DNA of 39,844 nucleotides from a bacterium. Lineage in GTDB: Bacteria > Chloroflexota > Anaerolineae > Caldilineales > Caldilineaceae. Positions 1-8,565 of the stretch are shown piece by piece. Numbering within the stretch: the stretch's first letter is position 1; each line of letters starts with the position of its first letter. The stretch is from positions 1 to 39,844 of the forward strand of contig WGMT01000052.1 in NCBI GenBank assembly GCA_016124945.1. The letters run 5' to 3'. Under the pieces are notes generated by a model. The model saw nothing but the letters and a program-made list of their open reading frames with translations. It was not told the DNA's origin and made no database searches. The position numbers were made by a program, and so were the translations under genes.

Positions 1-17
1 GACCCAGGAGAGAGACT

Positions 18-527
18 TTGCCAGCGAAACGGAAAACCACCCAGAATCAGACCCGCCGCGCGAAGCACCCAGGACTAAGGTTGCGTCGCTTGCCGATGGC
101 AAAGACCGGCCTCGTCCGGATCATGCACAGCACCGACCGTCGTCATCGGCTCCATGTCAGGGGGGTGTTCCGCTCTCCACAGTTCGCGGCCCGTCTCGCC
201 GCCGAGGTGCGGGAGTGGCCGGAAGTCATCTCCGCCCGCGTCGTCGTCCGTACAGGGTCCCTTATCTTGCGCGGACCTATTCGCGAGGATGTTGGCAAAA
301 TCTGCCATCGTATCGAAGAAGTGCTTCTCGATGCGATCGATGAAGCCTTAAACAAAGCAGGGAGCGAAACGGGGGGAGAGGTTCCCGACCAAGCCTTCGC
401 CAGGCCGTTTTCTGAACTTGTCAAAGAGTTGCAGACAGATCTGCGGCATGGACTAGTTGAGGAGCACGCTCGACGAAACCGCCTCCTCGGGTCCGCGATC
501 TCGCATCCAACGCCCTGCAGTTGGTAA
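18..527 (+). CDS. Small HMA-like domain protein, C-terminus overlaps a repeat
   Basis: Encodes 169 aa. Residues about 30-85 (HRLHVRGVFRSP..., then VISARVVVRTGSLILRG) have the beta-alpha-beta-beta pattern and the 'G-S-L-x-L-R-G' ending seen in metal-binding-like HMA domains of Chloroflexota and other bacteria, but there is no CxxC copper motif, so metal binding is doubtful. The start taken is TTG at 18, preceded by AGGAG at 6-10. ATG at 97 is an alternative, and the gene could also begin before the window. The final residues (CSW) and the stop TAA fall inside a repeated palindrome (see repeat at 511-604), so the native C-terminus may have been altered by the element. Family call is tentative; no function can be assigned. 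Confidence 0.5.
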   Translation: MPAKRKTTQNQTRRAKHPGLRLRRLPMAKTGLVRIMHSTDRRHRLHVRGVFRSPQFAARLAAEVREWPEVISARVVVRTGSLILRGPIREDVGKICHRIEEVLLDAIDEALNKAGSETGGEVPDQAFARPFSELVKELQTDLRHGLVEEHARRNRLLGSAISHPTPCSW

Positions 528-604
528 CCGCAGCTACGACAGACGAAGCGACGCGCTTAACTTTCGTCTTCCGTCCTCTGTCTTCCGTCCTCCGTCTTCC
601 CACC
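511..604. repeat. Composite repeat: palindrome plus pyrimidine word array
   Basis: A near-palindrome (CTGCAGTTGGTAACCGCAG) is followed by a short spacer, TTAAC, and an array of CGTCTTCC/CGTCCTC words up to the DUF2264 start region. The same order (the palindrome with one mismatch in 23 nt, then TTAAC and CGTCTTCCGTCC words) occurs at 30661-30765. The stop codon of the upstream gene lies inside the palindrome. Confidence 0.8.
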
Positions 605-619
605 CGAAAGGAAAACCCA

Positions 620-1777
620 ATGTCAAACACCCAACCTGATCGCCAATACTGGATCACCGTCCTCGAACGCGTTGCCCGCCCTGTGTTGGCTGCCGGCGCG
701 CAAGGGCAACTCCGCGCGTCCATGCCTGTAGAAGCCGCGCCGGGCATGACCGACCGCGCCGAATACACGCACCTGGAAGCCGTGGGGCGACTGCTGTGTG
801 GCATTGCGCCATGGCTCGAAAATCAGGACGGCCCCGCGGAGGAAGCCGATCTGCGCGCCGATTTCAGCGATCTGGCCCGCCGCATGATCGCCGCGGGGAC
901 AGATCCATCCTCGCCCGACTTTCTCAACTTCACCCGTGGCGGGCAGCCGGTGGTGGATGCTGCCTTCCTGGCGCAGGCACTTTTGCGCGCACCGCAGACA
1001 CTGTGGCATGGCCTCGACGCGTTGACGCAACAGAACGTCATCGCGGCGCTACGGTCCAGCCGGGTGATCCGTCCACACTTCAACAATTGGCTGCTCTTTT
1101 CGGCCATCGTCGAGGCGTTTTTGTTCCACGCTGGCGTAGAAGACGCCGATCCCATGCGCATCGACTACGCCATCCGTCAGCATGAACAGTGGTATTTGGG
1201 CGACGGACACTACGGCGACGGCCCCGAATTCCACTGGGACTACTACAACGCCTTCGTGATCCAGCCAATGTTGCTCGACATCCTCGACGCCGTGGGCGAC
1301 CGCTACCCAGAATGGGCACGACTGCGCGAGCCGATGGAACGCCGCGCACAGCGATACGCCGCTGTGCAAGAGCGGCTGATCTCCCCCGAAGGCACCTACC
1401 CGCCGATTGGCCGTTCCCTGGCCTACCGCTTCGGCGCGTTCCAGGTCCTCGCTCAGATGGCGTTGCGCCGTCAACTGCCCGAGGACGTATCCCCCGCCGC
1501 GGCGCGCAGCGCACTCACCGCTGTGATCCGCCGCCAGATCGAAGCGCCGGGCACATTCGACGACGGTGGCTGGCTGCACATCGGCTTCGCCGGTCACCAG
1601 CCGGGGTTGGGCGAACGCTACATCTCCACCGGCAGCCTTTACCTCTGCTCCGCCGGTCTTCTGCCGTTGGGTCTGCCCGCCGACGATCCATTCTGGGCCG
1701 ATCCTGAAACAGCGTGGACGGCTAAACGCATCTGGGCCGGTGAGGACGCGCCCTGCGATCACGCGCTGTATGGCTAG
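620..1777 (+). CDS. DUF2264 domain-containing protein
   Basis: Encodes 385 aa that read through as a single DUF2264 protein. Supporting motifs are the aromatic, glycine-rich stretch YLGDGHYGDGPEFHWDYYN (residues about 193-211), the earlier FNNWLLFSA segment, and IGRSLAYRFGAF. DUF2264 proteins are predicted alpha/alpha-barrel proteins often found with carbohydrate-degradation genes; an enzymatic role on uronate or polysaccharide substrates is plausible but unproven. Start chosen at ATG 620, with an AAAGGA ribosome site about 7 nt upstream. A longer reading frame to 521 exists, but its extra residues are encoded by the upstream CGTCTTCC repeat. No signal peptide is visible, so it is probably cytoplasmic. 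It converges with the 2019-aa gene; a bidirectional terminator lies between them. Confidence 0.85.
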   Translation: MSNTQPDRQYWITVLERVARPVLAAGAQGQLRASMPVEAAPGMTDRAEYTHLEAVGRLLCGIAPWLENQDGPAEEADLRADFSDLARRMIAAGTDPSSPDFLNFTRGGQPVVDAAFLAQALLRAPQTLWHGLDALTQQNVIAALRSSRVIRPHFNNWLLFSAIVEAFLFHAGVEDADPMRIDYAIRQHEQWYLGDGHYGDGPEFHWDYYNAFVIQPMLLDILDAVGDRYPEWARLREPMERRAQRYAAVQERLISPEGTYPPIGRSLAYRFGAFQVLAQMALRRQLPEDVSPAAARSALTAVIRRQIEAPGTFDDGGWLHIGFAGHQPGLGERYISTGSLYLCSAGLLPLGLPADDPFWADPETAWTAKRIWAGEDAPCDHALYG

Positions 1778-1862
1778 GATATAACAGCGTAGATCAATCG
1801 TCGTATGCTAGCGCTATCGTTGCAGGCAGGCGAAACCGTGCTGGTTGGGGAACTCCACAAAG

Positions 1863-1895
1863 AAAAGGACGTGGCTCAGCGAGCCACGTCCTTTT
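1863..1895. terminator. Bidirectional intrinsic terminator
   Basis: Perfect 15-bp inverted repeat (AAAAGGACGTGGCTC, loop AGC, then its complement) with an A-tract on the left and a T-tract on the right. It can terminate transcription from both sides and sits between two convergent genes. Confidence 0.92.
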
Positions 1896-1914
1896 GAATT
1901 TGTTTACATCCTTG

Positions 1915-4900
1915 TCACTGCTGCTTGTTGATCAACGGCAGGAAGATGTGTTGGGTGAGCTCCGGTGCTGCTGCGACCGTCGGCGTTGGTGTGACCGTTG
2001 GCGTTGCTGTGACCGTCGGTGTTGCTGTGACCGTCGGCGTTGGTGTGACCGTTGGCGTTGCTGTGACCGTCGGTGTTGCTGTGACCGTCGGTGTTGCTGT
2101 GACCGTCGGTGTTGCTGTGACCGTCGGTGTTGCTGTGACCGTCGGTGTTGCTGTGACCGTCGGTGTTGCTGTGACCGTTGGTGTTGCTGTGGCCGTCGGT
2201 GTTGCTGTGACCGTCGGTGTTTCTGTGGCCATCGGCGTTGGTGTGGCCATCGGCGTTGGTGTAGCAGGGTTCTCTGTGAAATTAGCGACCAGGGTGCGGC
2301 TAACCGTTGCGGTGAAGGTGTAGACCGGGCTGGTGGAGACTTGTGTGCTGCCCTCGGTCCAACCGGCGAAGGTATAGCCGCTGTTGGCCGTAGCGGTGAC
2401 GGCGACAGATGCGCCGTGATCGTGCGTCCCGCCGCTGCTGACCGAGCCACCGGCAACCGGATCCGCACTGACGCTGATGGCGTAGCTGTTGAGCGTGAAG
2501 TTGGCGAACAGGGTACGGCTGGCGGTAGCAGTGAAGGTGTAGACCGGGCTGGTGGAGACTTGTGTGCTGCTCTCAGTCCAACCGGCGAAGGTGTAGCCAC
2601 TGTTGGCCGTAGCCGTGACGGCGACAGATGCGCCATGATCGTACGTCCCGCCGCTGCTGACCGAGCCACCGGCAACCGGATCCGCACTGACGCTGATGGC
2701 GTAGCTGTTAAGCGTGAAGGTCGCCGTGACCGACTTGGTTTCGGTCATGGTTACTGTGCAGTTGTCTGTGCCTGTGCAGACGCCGCTCCAGCCGTCGAAG
2801 GTGTAGCCTGTGTCGGCTGTGGCGGTGAGGGCGACCACGGTGCCCTGCGCCAAGGTGGCCGTGCAAGTGATCCCGCAGTCGATGCCCGCAAGATCACTGC
2901 TGACCGAGCCGCTGCCTTCTTTGGTCACACTGAGTGCATAGGTTGGGATGAATCCGGTCCCCAGTACCACAAAGGTGAAGGGATTCATGTCGTTGTCATC
3001 GCTGGCAATGCTCACTGTAGCGGTGACTTGACCTGCTGCGCTAGGGGCGAAGCCGACCGTGAACGTCGTGCTTTCCCCGGCGGCGATGGGCGTGCTCGGC
3101 TGGGCGGTGACGCTGAACGCACTGCTGCCACTCAACACCACCTGCGGGTCGTCGGTTAAGATCAGTGCTGCGGCGCCTGTATTGCTGATGGTGAAGGTGC
3201 GTGTCACTGTGCTGCCGGTTGCCACGTTGCCAAAATCGGTGTGGTTGGCCGTGCTGGGTGTGGTCTCGCCCATGCTCATGACGAGGCCGTTGCCCCAAAC
3301 CTTGATTTCGGGTAGAGAGAACTCAAACGCACCGATGTCATCGGCTATGCCTTGGGGACGGGGCACGCCACGCTGATCGGTCTCCAGCCCGCTGTCGCCG
3401 GCGACGTCAATGGCCAGGCTACCGGGGACCAAGGCGTGGGTCGGCGTGGGGCCACCGTTGTCTGCCAAGGTGGGGTCGAGAATGTTGGCGAGGGGGACAT
3501 CGTCGCCATCGCTGGTGGCGACGATGTCGCTGCCGCCGGGGGTAAAGTCATAGAATGCCTGGGCATTGTCCTTGCTGTTGTCGCCGAAGAGGTTGAAACT
3601 GTCGGCGTTGACCGTGCCACTATGATAGTAGATCTCGGCCCCGTCGCTGTCGGCGCTGTTGCCGGCAAGCAAACTGCGAACCAGGGTCAGCGTGGCGGCG
3701 CGGTTGTAGAGGGCGCCGCCATACTCAGCACTGTTGCTGATAAAGGTGCTGTTGCTGATCTCCGTTGCGTTGCTATTCCTGTTGTAGATAGCGCCACCCT
3801 GATCCTCAACGCTGTTGCCGCTGAAGGTGCTATTGTTTACGGTCAGTGTGCTTTCATCCCAGTTGTAGATAGCGCCGCCGTCCTCGTCAGCGCTGTTGCC
3901 GCTGAAGGTGCTGTTGTTTACGGTCAGTGTGCTTTCATCGTTGTAGATAGCGCCACCCTGATCCTCAGTGCTGTTGCCGATGAAGGTGCTGCGATTGATG
4001 GTTAGCAATATACCCGAGTTGCGAATAGCGCCGCCGTCGCTGCTAAAGTTAATGCCGCCCCCATTTTGCAGCGTCACATTGTTGAGGGTGAGATCGCCGC
4101 TGCTAAGCACCCGGAAGAAGCGGAACTCCGGCGCGTCCACTGTACGGCTGATGGTGTAGCCGGCTCCTTCGATGGTGATGTCGCTGGTGACCGACGGCAG
4201 CCCGTTGTCGCTGTTGTCGTAGCGGTCGGTCAGGATCACATCGCCCAACAGGGTGATGGTATCGGTGACAACACTGCTGCCTGCCGGGCAATCGCCGCTA
4301 GCCGCGTCGCTGTTGGCGGCGTTGATAGCCTCGATGAGATCACATGCCACGCCGTTGAGTTCCACATTGGGGATGACGCCCGCCCCCTTAATGTCAAAGG
4401 TGTAGAGCGCCTCGTTGCTGTCGTTGCTAGCAATATTCACCGTCGCGTTGACCTCGCCGGTCGCGCTGGGGTCAAAGACGATCTGGAACGTCGTCTCCTC
4501 ACCCGCTTCCAGGGAACTGTTCGGGGCTGTACTGACGGTGAAGGCCGCCACATCAGGACCGCTCAACGCCACCAACGGTGAGCCTGTCAAATTCAGCGGC
4601 AGATTGCCCGTGTTGCTGATGGTGAATGTACGCGTCACCGCGCTGCCATCGACGTTGATTCTGCCAAAGTCGGTGTGGTTGCGCCGTTCGGGTGTGTCGC
4701 TGCCCAGATCGATGGGTTCGCCGTTGCCCCACAAGCCAATTTCAGGGCCAAAGACGGTGACGACCACGTCGTTGCCGTCGCCGCTGCTGTAGTTAATCTC
4801 GGCGTACATACCGGAACCGAGGAAATCGGGGAGGGTGGCGCCCTCGTCCAGGCCGGTGAAGGTGCCGGTCACGGCGTCGCTGCCGTCGTTGTTGATGATC

Positions 4901-7900
4901 GTCAGCGTATCGGCGCCGTCGGGGATAAAGCTGTTGGGGGTCACTGTTGCCAGCGTCACGTTGTTGCTGATGGTGACACTGCCGGCCACGTTGATCCGAT
5001 CATAGCCGCCGGACCATGTCCCAAAAACCTCGACGGTGAAGGTGTGATTGGCGGCCAGGGTCACGTCCCCGGTGACGTCGATCTGGTCGTTCTGCTCAGG
5101 CTGCGGCCCTGGGGAGACATTGCCGTCTAGGGTCACGGCATTGGCGCCTGCGGCAATATCCAAATCCCACCACCACGTGCTGTTGCGGATCACGCCGCCG
5201 GCAATCGTCACCGGATCGTTGAAGGTCGCGCTGTCGATGATCACATCCCCTGTGCCGTTGGCAATATCGCCAATCGTGATGCCGGCGAAGCCATCGGTGA
5301 GGCGACTCAGTTCGCCGTCGTCCAGGTTGAGCGTGCCGCCGCCGCCGCCCAAGCCGATGCTGGTTTCCGGTGTGCGCGGCAGGATGGTTAGATAACCGCT
5401 GCCGCTGACGGCGTTGCCCCAGAGTTCGATGGTGTTGGCGTTGATGGTAATATCAGCGCCGCCGCCGTCAACGGTGGTGGTATTCAAGTAGACATCGGAG
5501 CCGTTGACTGCGGAGCCGTTGATCGTAATGTCGCCGTTGCCTGTTGATTGCACGACCCCTGGGTACAGGTTAATGCCATGTGAAGATGGCTCAGCCGAGG
5601 TGGAAGTTCCATTCAGGGTCAGCGCGCCATCCACAGTGCTGATGGTGCTGCCGGCCCATCCAGACATGAAACCATGGGCAATGACCCCTGAAGAGGCCGT
5701 GCCCGTCAAGGTGATGTCGGCGGCGTTCGCCCCCGTACCGGTGGAACTGATCTGCGCGGCGCCTTCCAAAAAGATGCCCCATCCGTTGCTGCTGGCGTTT
5801 GCACCGCCGATGCCGGTAATGTGTAGATCGCCGTTTACCGTGTCAATGCGCCCGCCCCAGATCTTGATGCCATAGTTGTCGCTCGTGGCGCTGGGGCTGC
5901 CAGTGCCATGCAGGGTCACCGCGCCGACGGTGGGTCCACTGCCGGTAGAGGTGATCAGGGCGCTACTAAGATTGATGCCGGCCCCGTGGGAGGTGCCCTC
6001 ACCGCTCACACCGGTCAGTGTCAGATTGCCATCGGCAACGTTGATCTGGCTGTTGTTTACTTCGGCGCCGAAGTTGTAGCCCGCTGTGCCGTCGCCGCCG
6101 GTGCCGCTGATCGTAATGGTGCCGGTCAGCGTGGTTGAGACAACTGTGTTATTGATAAAACGGACGCCCATGTTCGTTTCAGTGCCGCCGCCGGAGATCC
6201 CCGTCAGGCTGAGGTCGCCACCGTTGCTGGTCAGCAATGCCTGGCTGAGGTCAATGCCGTTATTGTGGCTGCCACCACTGCCGCCGCTGCCGGTGAAGTT
6301 GAGGTTGCCGCTGTTGCTGGTCACCTGCCCCTGGCTTTGAATGCCTGTGTTCCAGTCGCCGCTGGTTCCGTTGCTCACGCCATGAATGGTAATGTCGCCC
6401 TGGTCGCTCTGTACCTTGCTGTCCGTTCCTAGGACGCGTATCCCCAAGTTGACGCCGCCGCCGCTGCCGCCGGTGCCGCTGATGGTGATGGTGCCGGTCA
6501 GTGTGGTCGAGAGTTGTGAGTTATCTTGAACAACAACACCAGAGTTTTCAGCCCCGCCATTGCCACCGATGCCGGTAAAGGTGAGGTTGCCGCCGTTGCT
6601 GGTCACCTGCCCCTGGCTGACTTGAACGCCATATCGGAGGTTGCCGCTGGTGCCGTCGCTTGCGCCGAGGATGGTCACATCGCCTTGGTCGGTCTGTACC
6701 CGGGTGGCAGCGTCGAGGATGCGCACACCCATGTTGATGTCCCCGCCGGTGCCGCCGGTGCCACTAATTACAATGGCGCCGGTCAGCGTGGTTGAAATCT
6801 TGCCGCCGCTTTGCAGCAAAACACCTGCGCTGTTATTGCCACCGCCGCCGGCGCCGGTGAGGTTGATGGGACCGCCGTTGCTGATCACATCAGACTGAAT
6901 TTGAACGCCATGACTGCCATTGCCGCTGGCGCCGCCCTCACCGTCAATGGTAATGGAGCCGCCGTCGCTCTCGATTCGGTTATTGGCGCTCTCAAGCAAG
7001 ACACCAGTGTTCTCACTGCCACTGGCCCCGCCGAAGCCGTTGAGTGAAATCAAGCCCACCGTATTGGTGATGACCATGCTGGTAAAGCGGATGCCGCGGT
7101 TAGGACCGCCGTTTTCGCCGCCGACGCCGTTGAGCGAGATATCTCCGCCGTTGCTGGCGATCTGCCCCTCACCGTCAATGCCGTGGCTGAACCCATCATT
7201 TGAGCCACCCTGCCCGTGCAGCGTAATGTTGCCGGTGGCCGTTTCAAGCCGGCTATTGACCTGGAAAGTGATCCCACGCCGGGTATTGCCAATGGTGCCG
7301 CCGCGTCCATAGAGATCAATGTTGCCCGACCCGGTGGCAGTGATGCGTGCATTCACGAACAAGCCATCGTATCCGCCGACAGTGGAGGTAACGCCCTGGT
7401 TGGCGCTCAACCTGATGTTGCCATCTTCGCTGACCAGGTGGCCTCCACTGTTGACCACAATGTTCTGGCGCGCCGTCATGCTGATCACGGCGCTGTTGGT
7501 GACAGTGACCGGCGAATTTACGATGATCGTCTGCGTGCTGACTTCCAGATCGCCGTCGCCCAGCGCCAACGCTGCGTTGAGGTTGACCGTGTCCAAACCG
7601 TCCACAGTGTCGATGATAATGCCGTCGAGAATGCCGGCCAGCGGCACATCGACGGTGTTGGCGTCTACCTGCACCACGCCGGCGCCGCTGCCGATCAATG
7701 TATTCCCAGGATCACTGACGCGCAGATTGGCGCCGTTGATGCTCATGGTTAGCGTATCATTGTCGGCGCTGCCTGTGATGGTCAGCCGTCCGCTGCCATC
7801 TAGCACCACGTTGATATCCGCTGCGTGGGCCGACCGCATCAGCGCCAGCGTGCCGATGGTCACAAAGAGCAAGGCGATTACAAGTTGCACACTACGTCGC

Positions 7901-7974
7901 CACCACTGTTTGTGTCGGGGCTGAAGCCGATGATCAGCGGCAGGCTCTGGTGCAAAATGGGGATGCGTAGACAT
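1915..7974 (-). CDS. Giant secreted multidomain beta-helix/adhesin-like protein
   Basis: Encodes 2019 aa. The N-terminus has a positively charged segment, a hydrophobic stretch and an AHA-AD cleavage site near residue 52. Residues about 55-1050 are parallel-beta-helix-like, with a repeated unit of about 90 aa (TTLTGTITISGTGG..., NGGDLSLTGISGG). About 1076-1200 and 1554-1670 are two copies of an ASH-like 'choice-of-anchor D' module (WGNG...DFG...RTFTISNTG). About 1205-1548 is a second beta-helix with four or five GGAIYN/NSTFSGNSA repeats like chlamydial PMP proteins, ending in IGAFEF (choice-of-anchor Q). Three 'GYTFDGW / GYTFAGW' bacterial repeat domains follow (about 1680-1900), then a TVTATP-rich stalk and the tail HIFLPLINKQQ. 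ATG 7974 has AGGA about 9 nt upstream. Role: surface or secreted adhesin/scaffold (inference). Confidence 0.88.
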   Translation of the reverse strand: MSTHPHFAPEPAADHRLQPRHKQWWRRSVQLVIALLFVTIGTLALMRSAHAADINVVLDGSGRLTITGSADNDTLTMSINGANLRVSDPGNTLIGSGAGVVQVDANTVDVPLAGILDGIIIDTVDGLDTVNLNAALALGDGDLEVSTQTIIVNSPVTVTNSAVISMTARQNIVVNSGGHLVSEDGNIRLSANQGVTSTVGGYDGLFVNARITATGSGNIDLYGRGGTIGNTRRGITFQVNSRLETATGNITLHGQGGSNDGFSHGIDGEGQIASNGGDISLNGVGGENGGPNRGIRFTSMVITNTVGLISLNGFGGASGSENTGVLLESANNRIESDGGSITIDGEGGASGNGSHGVQIQSDVISNGGPINLTGAGGGGNNSAGVLLQSGGKISTTLTGAIVISGTGGTGGDINMGVRILDAATRVQTDQGDVTILGASDGTSGNLRYGVQVSQGQVTSNGGNLTFTGIGGNGGAENSGVVVQDNSQLSTTLTGTITISGTGGSGGGVNLGIRVLGTDSKVQSDQGDITIHGVSNGTSGDWNTGIQSQGQVTSNSGNLNFTGSGGSGGSHNNGIDLSQALLTSNGGDLSLTGISGGGTETNMGVRFINNTVVSTTLTGTITISGTGGDGTAGYNFGAEVNNSQINVADGNLTLTGVSGEGTSHGAGINLSSALITSTGSGPTVGAVTLHGTGSPSATSDNYGIKIWGGRIDTVNGDLHITGIGGANASSNGWGIFLEGAAQISSTGTGANAADITLTGTASSGVIAHGFMSGWAGSTISTVDGALTLNGTSTSAEPSSHGINLYPGVVQSTGNGDITINGSAVNGSDVYLNTTTVDGGGADITINANTIELWGNAVSGSGYLTILPRTPETSIGLGGGGGTLNLDDGELSRLTDGFAGITIGDIANGTGDVIIDSATFNDPVTIAGGVIRNSTWWWDLDIAAGANAVTLDGNVSPGPQPEQNDQIDVTGDVTLAANHTFTVEVFGTWSGGYDRINVAGSVTISNNVTLATVTPNSFIPDGADTLTIINNDGSDAVTGTFTGLDEGATLPDFLGSGMYAEINYSSGDGNDVVVTVFGPEIGLWGNGEPIDLGSDTPERRNHTDFGRINVDGSAVTRTFTISNTGNLPLNLTGSPLVALSGPDVAAFTVSTAPNSSLEAGEETTFQIVFDPSATGEVNATVNIASNDSNEALYTFDIKGAGVIPNVELNGVACDLIEAINAANSDAASGDCPAGSSVVTDTITLLGDVILTDRYDNSDNGLPSVTSDITIEGAGYTISRTVDAPEFRFFRVLSSGDLTLNNVTLQNGGGINFSSDGGAIRNSGILLTINRSTFIGNSTEDQGGAIYNDESTLTVNNSTFSGNSADEDGGAIYNWDESTLTVNNSTFSGNSVEDQGGAIYNRNSNATEISNSTFISNSAEYGGALYNRAATLTLVRSLLAGNSADSDGAEIYYHSGTVNADSFNLFGDNSKDNAQAFYDFTPGGSDIVATSDGDDVPLANILDPTLADNGGPTPTHALVPGSLAIDVAGDSGLETDQRGVPRPQGIADDIGAFEFSLPEIKVWGNGLVMSMGETTPSTANHTDFGNVATGSTVTRTFTISNTGAAALILTDDPQVVLSGSSAFSVTAQPSTPIAAGESTTFTVGFAPSAAGQVTATVSIASDDNDMNPFTFVVLGTGFIPTYALSVTKEGSGSVSSDLAGIDCGITCTATLAQGTVVALTATADTGYTFDGWSGVCTGTDNCTVTMTETKSVTATFTLNSYAISVSADPVAGGSVSSGGTYDHGASVAVTATANSGYTFAGWTESSTQVSTSPVYTFTATASRTLFANFTLNSYAISVSADPVAGGSVSSGGTHDHGASVAVTATANSGYTFAGWTEGSTQVSTSPVYTFTATVSRTLVANFTENPATPTPMATPTPMATETPTVTATPTATATPTVTATPTVTATPTVTATPTVTATPTVTATPTVTATPTVTATPTVTPTPTVTATPTVTATPTVTPTPTVAAAPELTQHIFLPLINKQQ
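1975..2265. repeat. 18-bp coding tandem repeat (about 16 units)
   Basis: Degenerate 18-bp unit, ACCGTCGGTGTTGCTGTG on the plus strand, encoding TVTATP-type hexapeptides of the 2019-aa protein on the minus strand. Several central units are identical, so copy number is expected to vary by slippage. The unit gives open reading frames in other frames, which are shadows. Confidence 0.93.
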
Positions 7975-8565
7975 GTATTCTTTTCCTAAACCTTTCTATA
8001 CGGAGGTGATGCGCAACTATACAGCCGCGTAGCGCAAGAGCATGTGCAGCTTGAGATGGAAGTTCGCCACTGAGGCGACAATCGCTTCCGCCCTACGCAT
8101 CTTCCTACGTGACCTGTATAGTTATGAAATGGATTACAGAATCGTGAAAAACCCTGTTGTTTGTAAAGCGTCTTAATCTAACGCAAAATAATCGGGCGTC
8201 AAAACGCAAAAACCTTATTATTTTCCTGGGTGGATACGGGTTTTATGGATTTTCTTTTGCTGATATTATGGTTTTTGCTTAGTGATTTACCGTATATTGG
8301 CCTGATGATTTGTTTATATTGGAAGCATGTTGAAGAGGGAGCTATGGAGTAACCGACGGGTGTACCATAAGCCCCCCAGCATCAAAAACAACACCTCACG
8401 AACCACACACCACGGCGTTTTTCCACTGCTGATGTAAAATAACCCTGCCCCCATAGAGACCAATACGCACCCATCACTTACGGTGTAACTCTTCAACGTA
8501 GGCCAGTTGCGTGTTCAGATATTCAACTGGTCCACGCACTACGCACCACGAAACAAGGATCAACC
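7975..8565. promoter_or_regulatory. Divergent intergenic region between two giant secreted-protein genes
   Basis: Gap of 590 bp holding no credible gene. A 10-bp perfect inverted repeat (AACTATACAG at 8013-8022, CTGTATAGTT at 8113-8122) flanks a GC-richer segment. Bases 8120-8330 are AT-rich, unlike the flanks, and would suit divergent promoters, but no convincing -35/-10 pair was fixed. Near the right edge, 8531-8550 carries the CACGCACTACGCACCACG word also seen in the repeat at 16396-16423. A 60-aa minus-strand frame at 8314-8496 has no support. Confidence 0.5.

Noticed and set aside
1894..3159. Plus-strand frame with a Cys-Asp-Arg-rich repeat peptide
   Set aside because: It is the antisense of the P/T-rich stalk and repeat domains of the 2019-aa gene; the composition comes only from the 18-bp repeat.
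8314..8496. 60-aa minus-strand frame in the divergent gap
   Set aside because: No ribosome site, no recognisable motif, and composition typical of AT-rich noncoding sequence.
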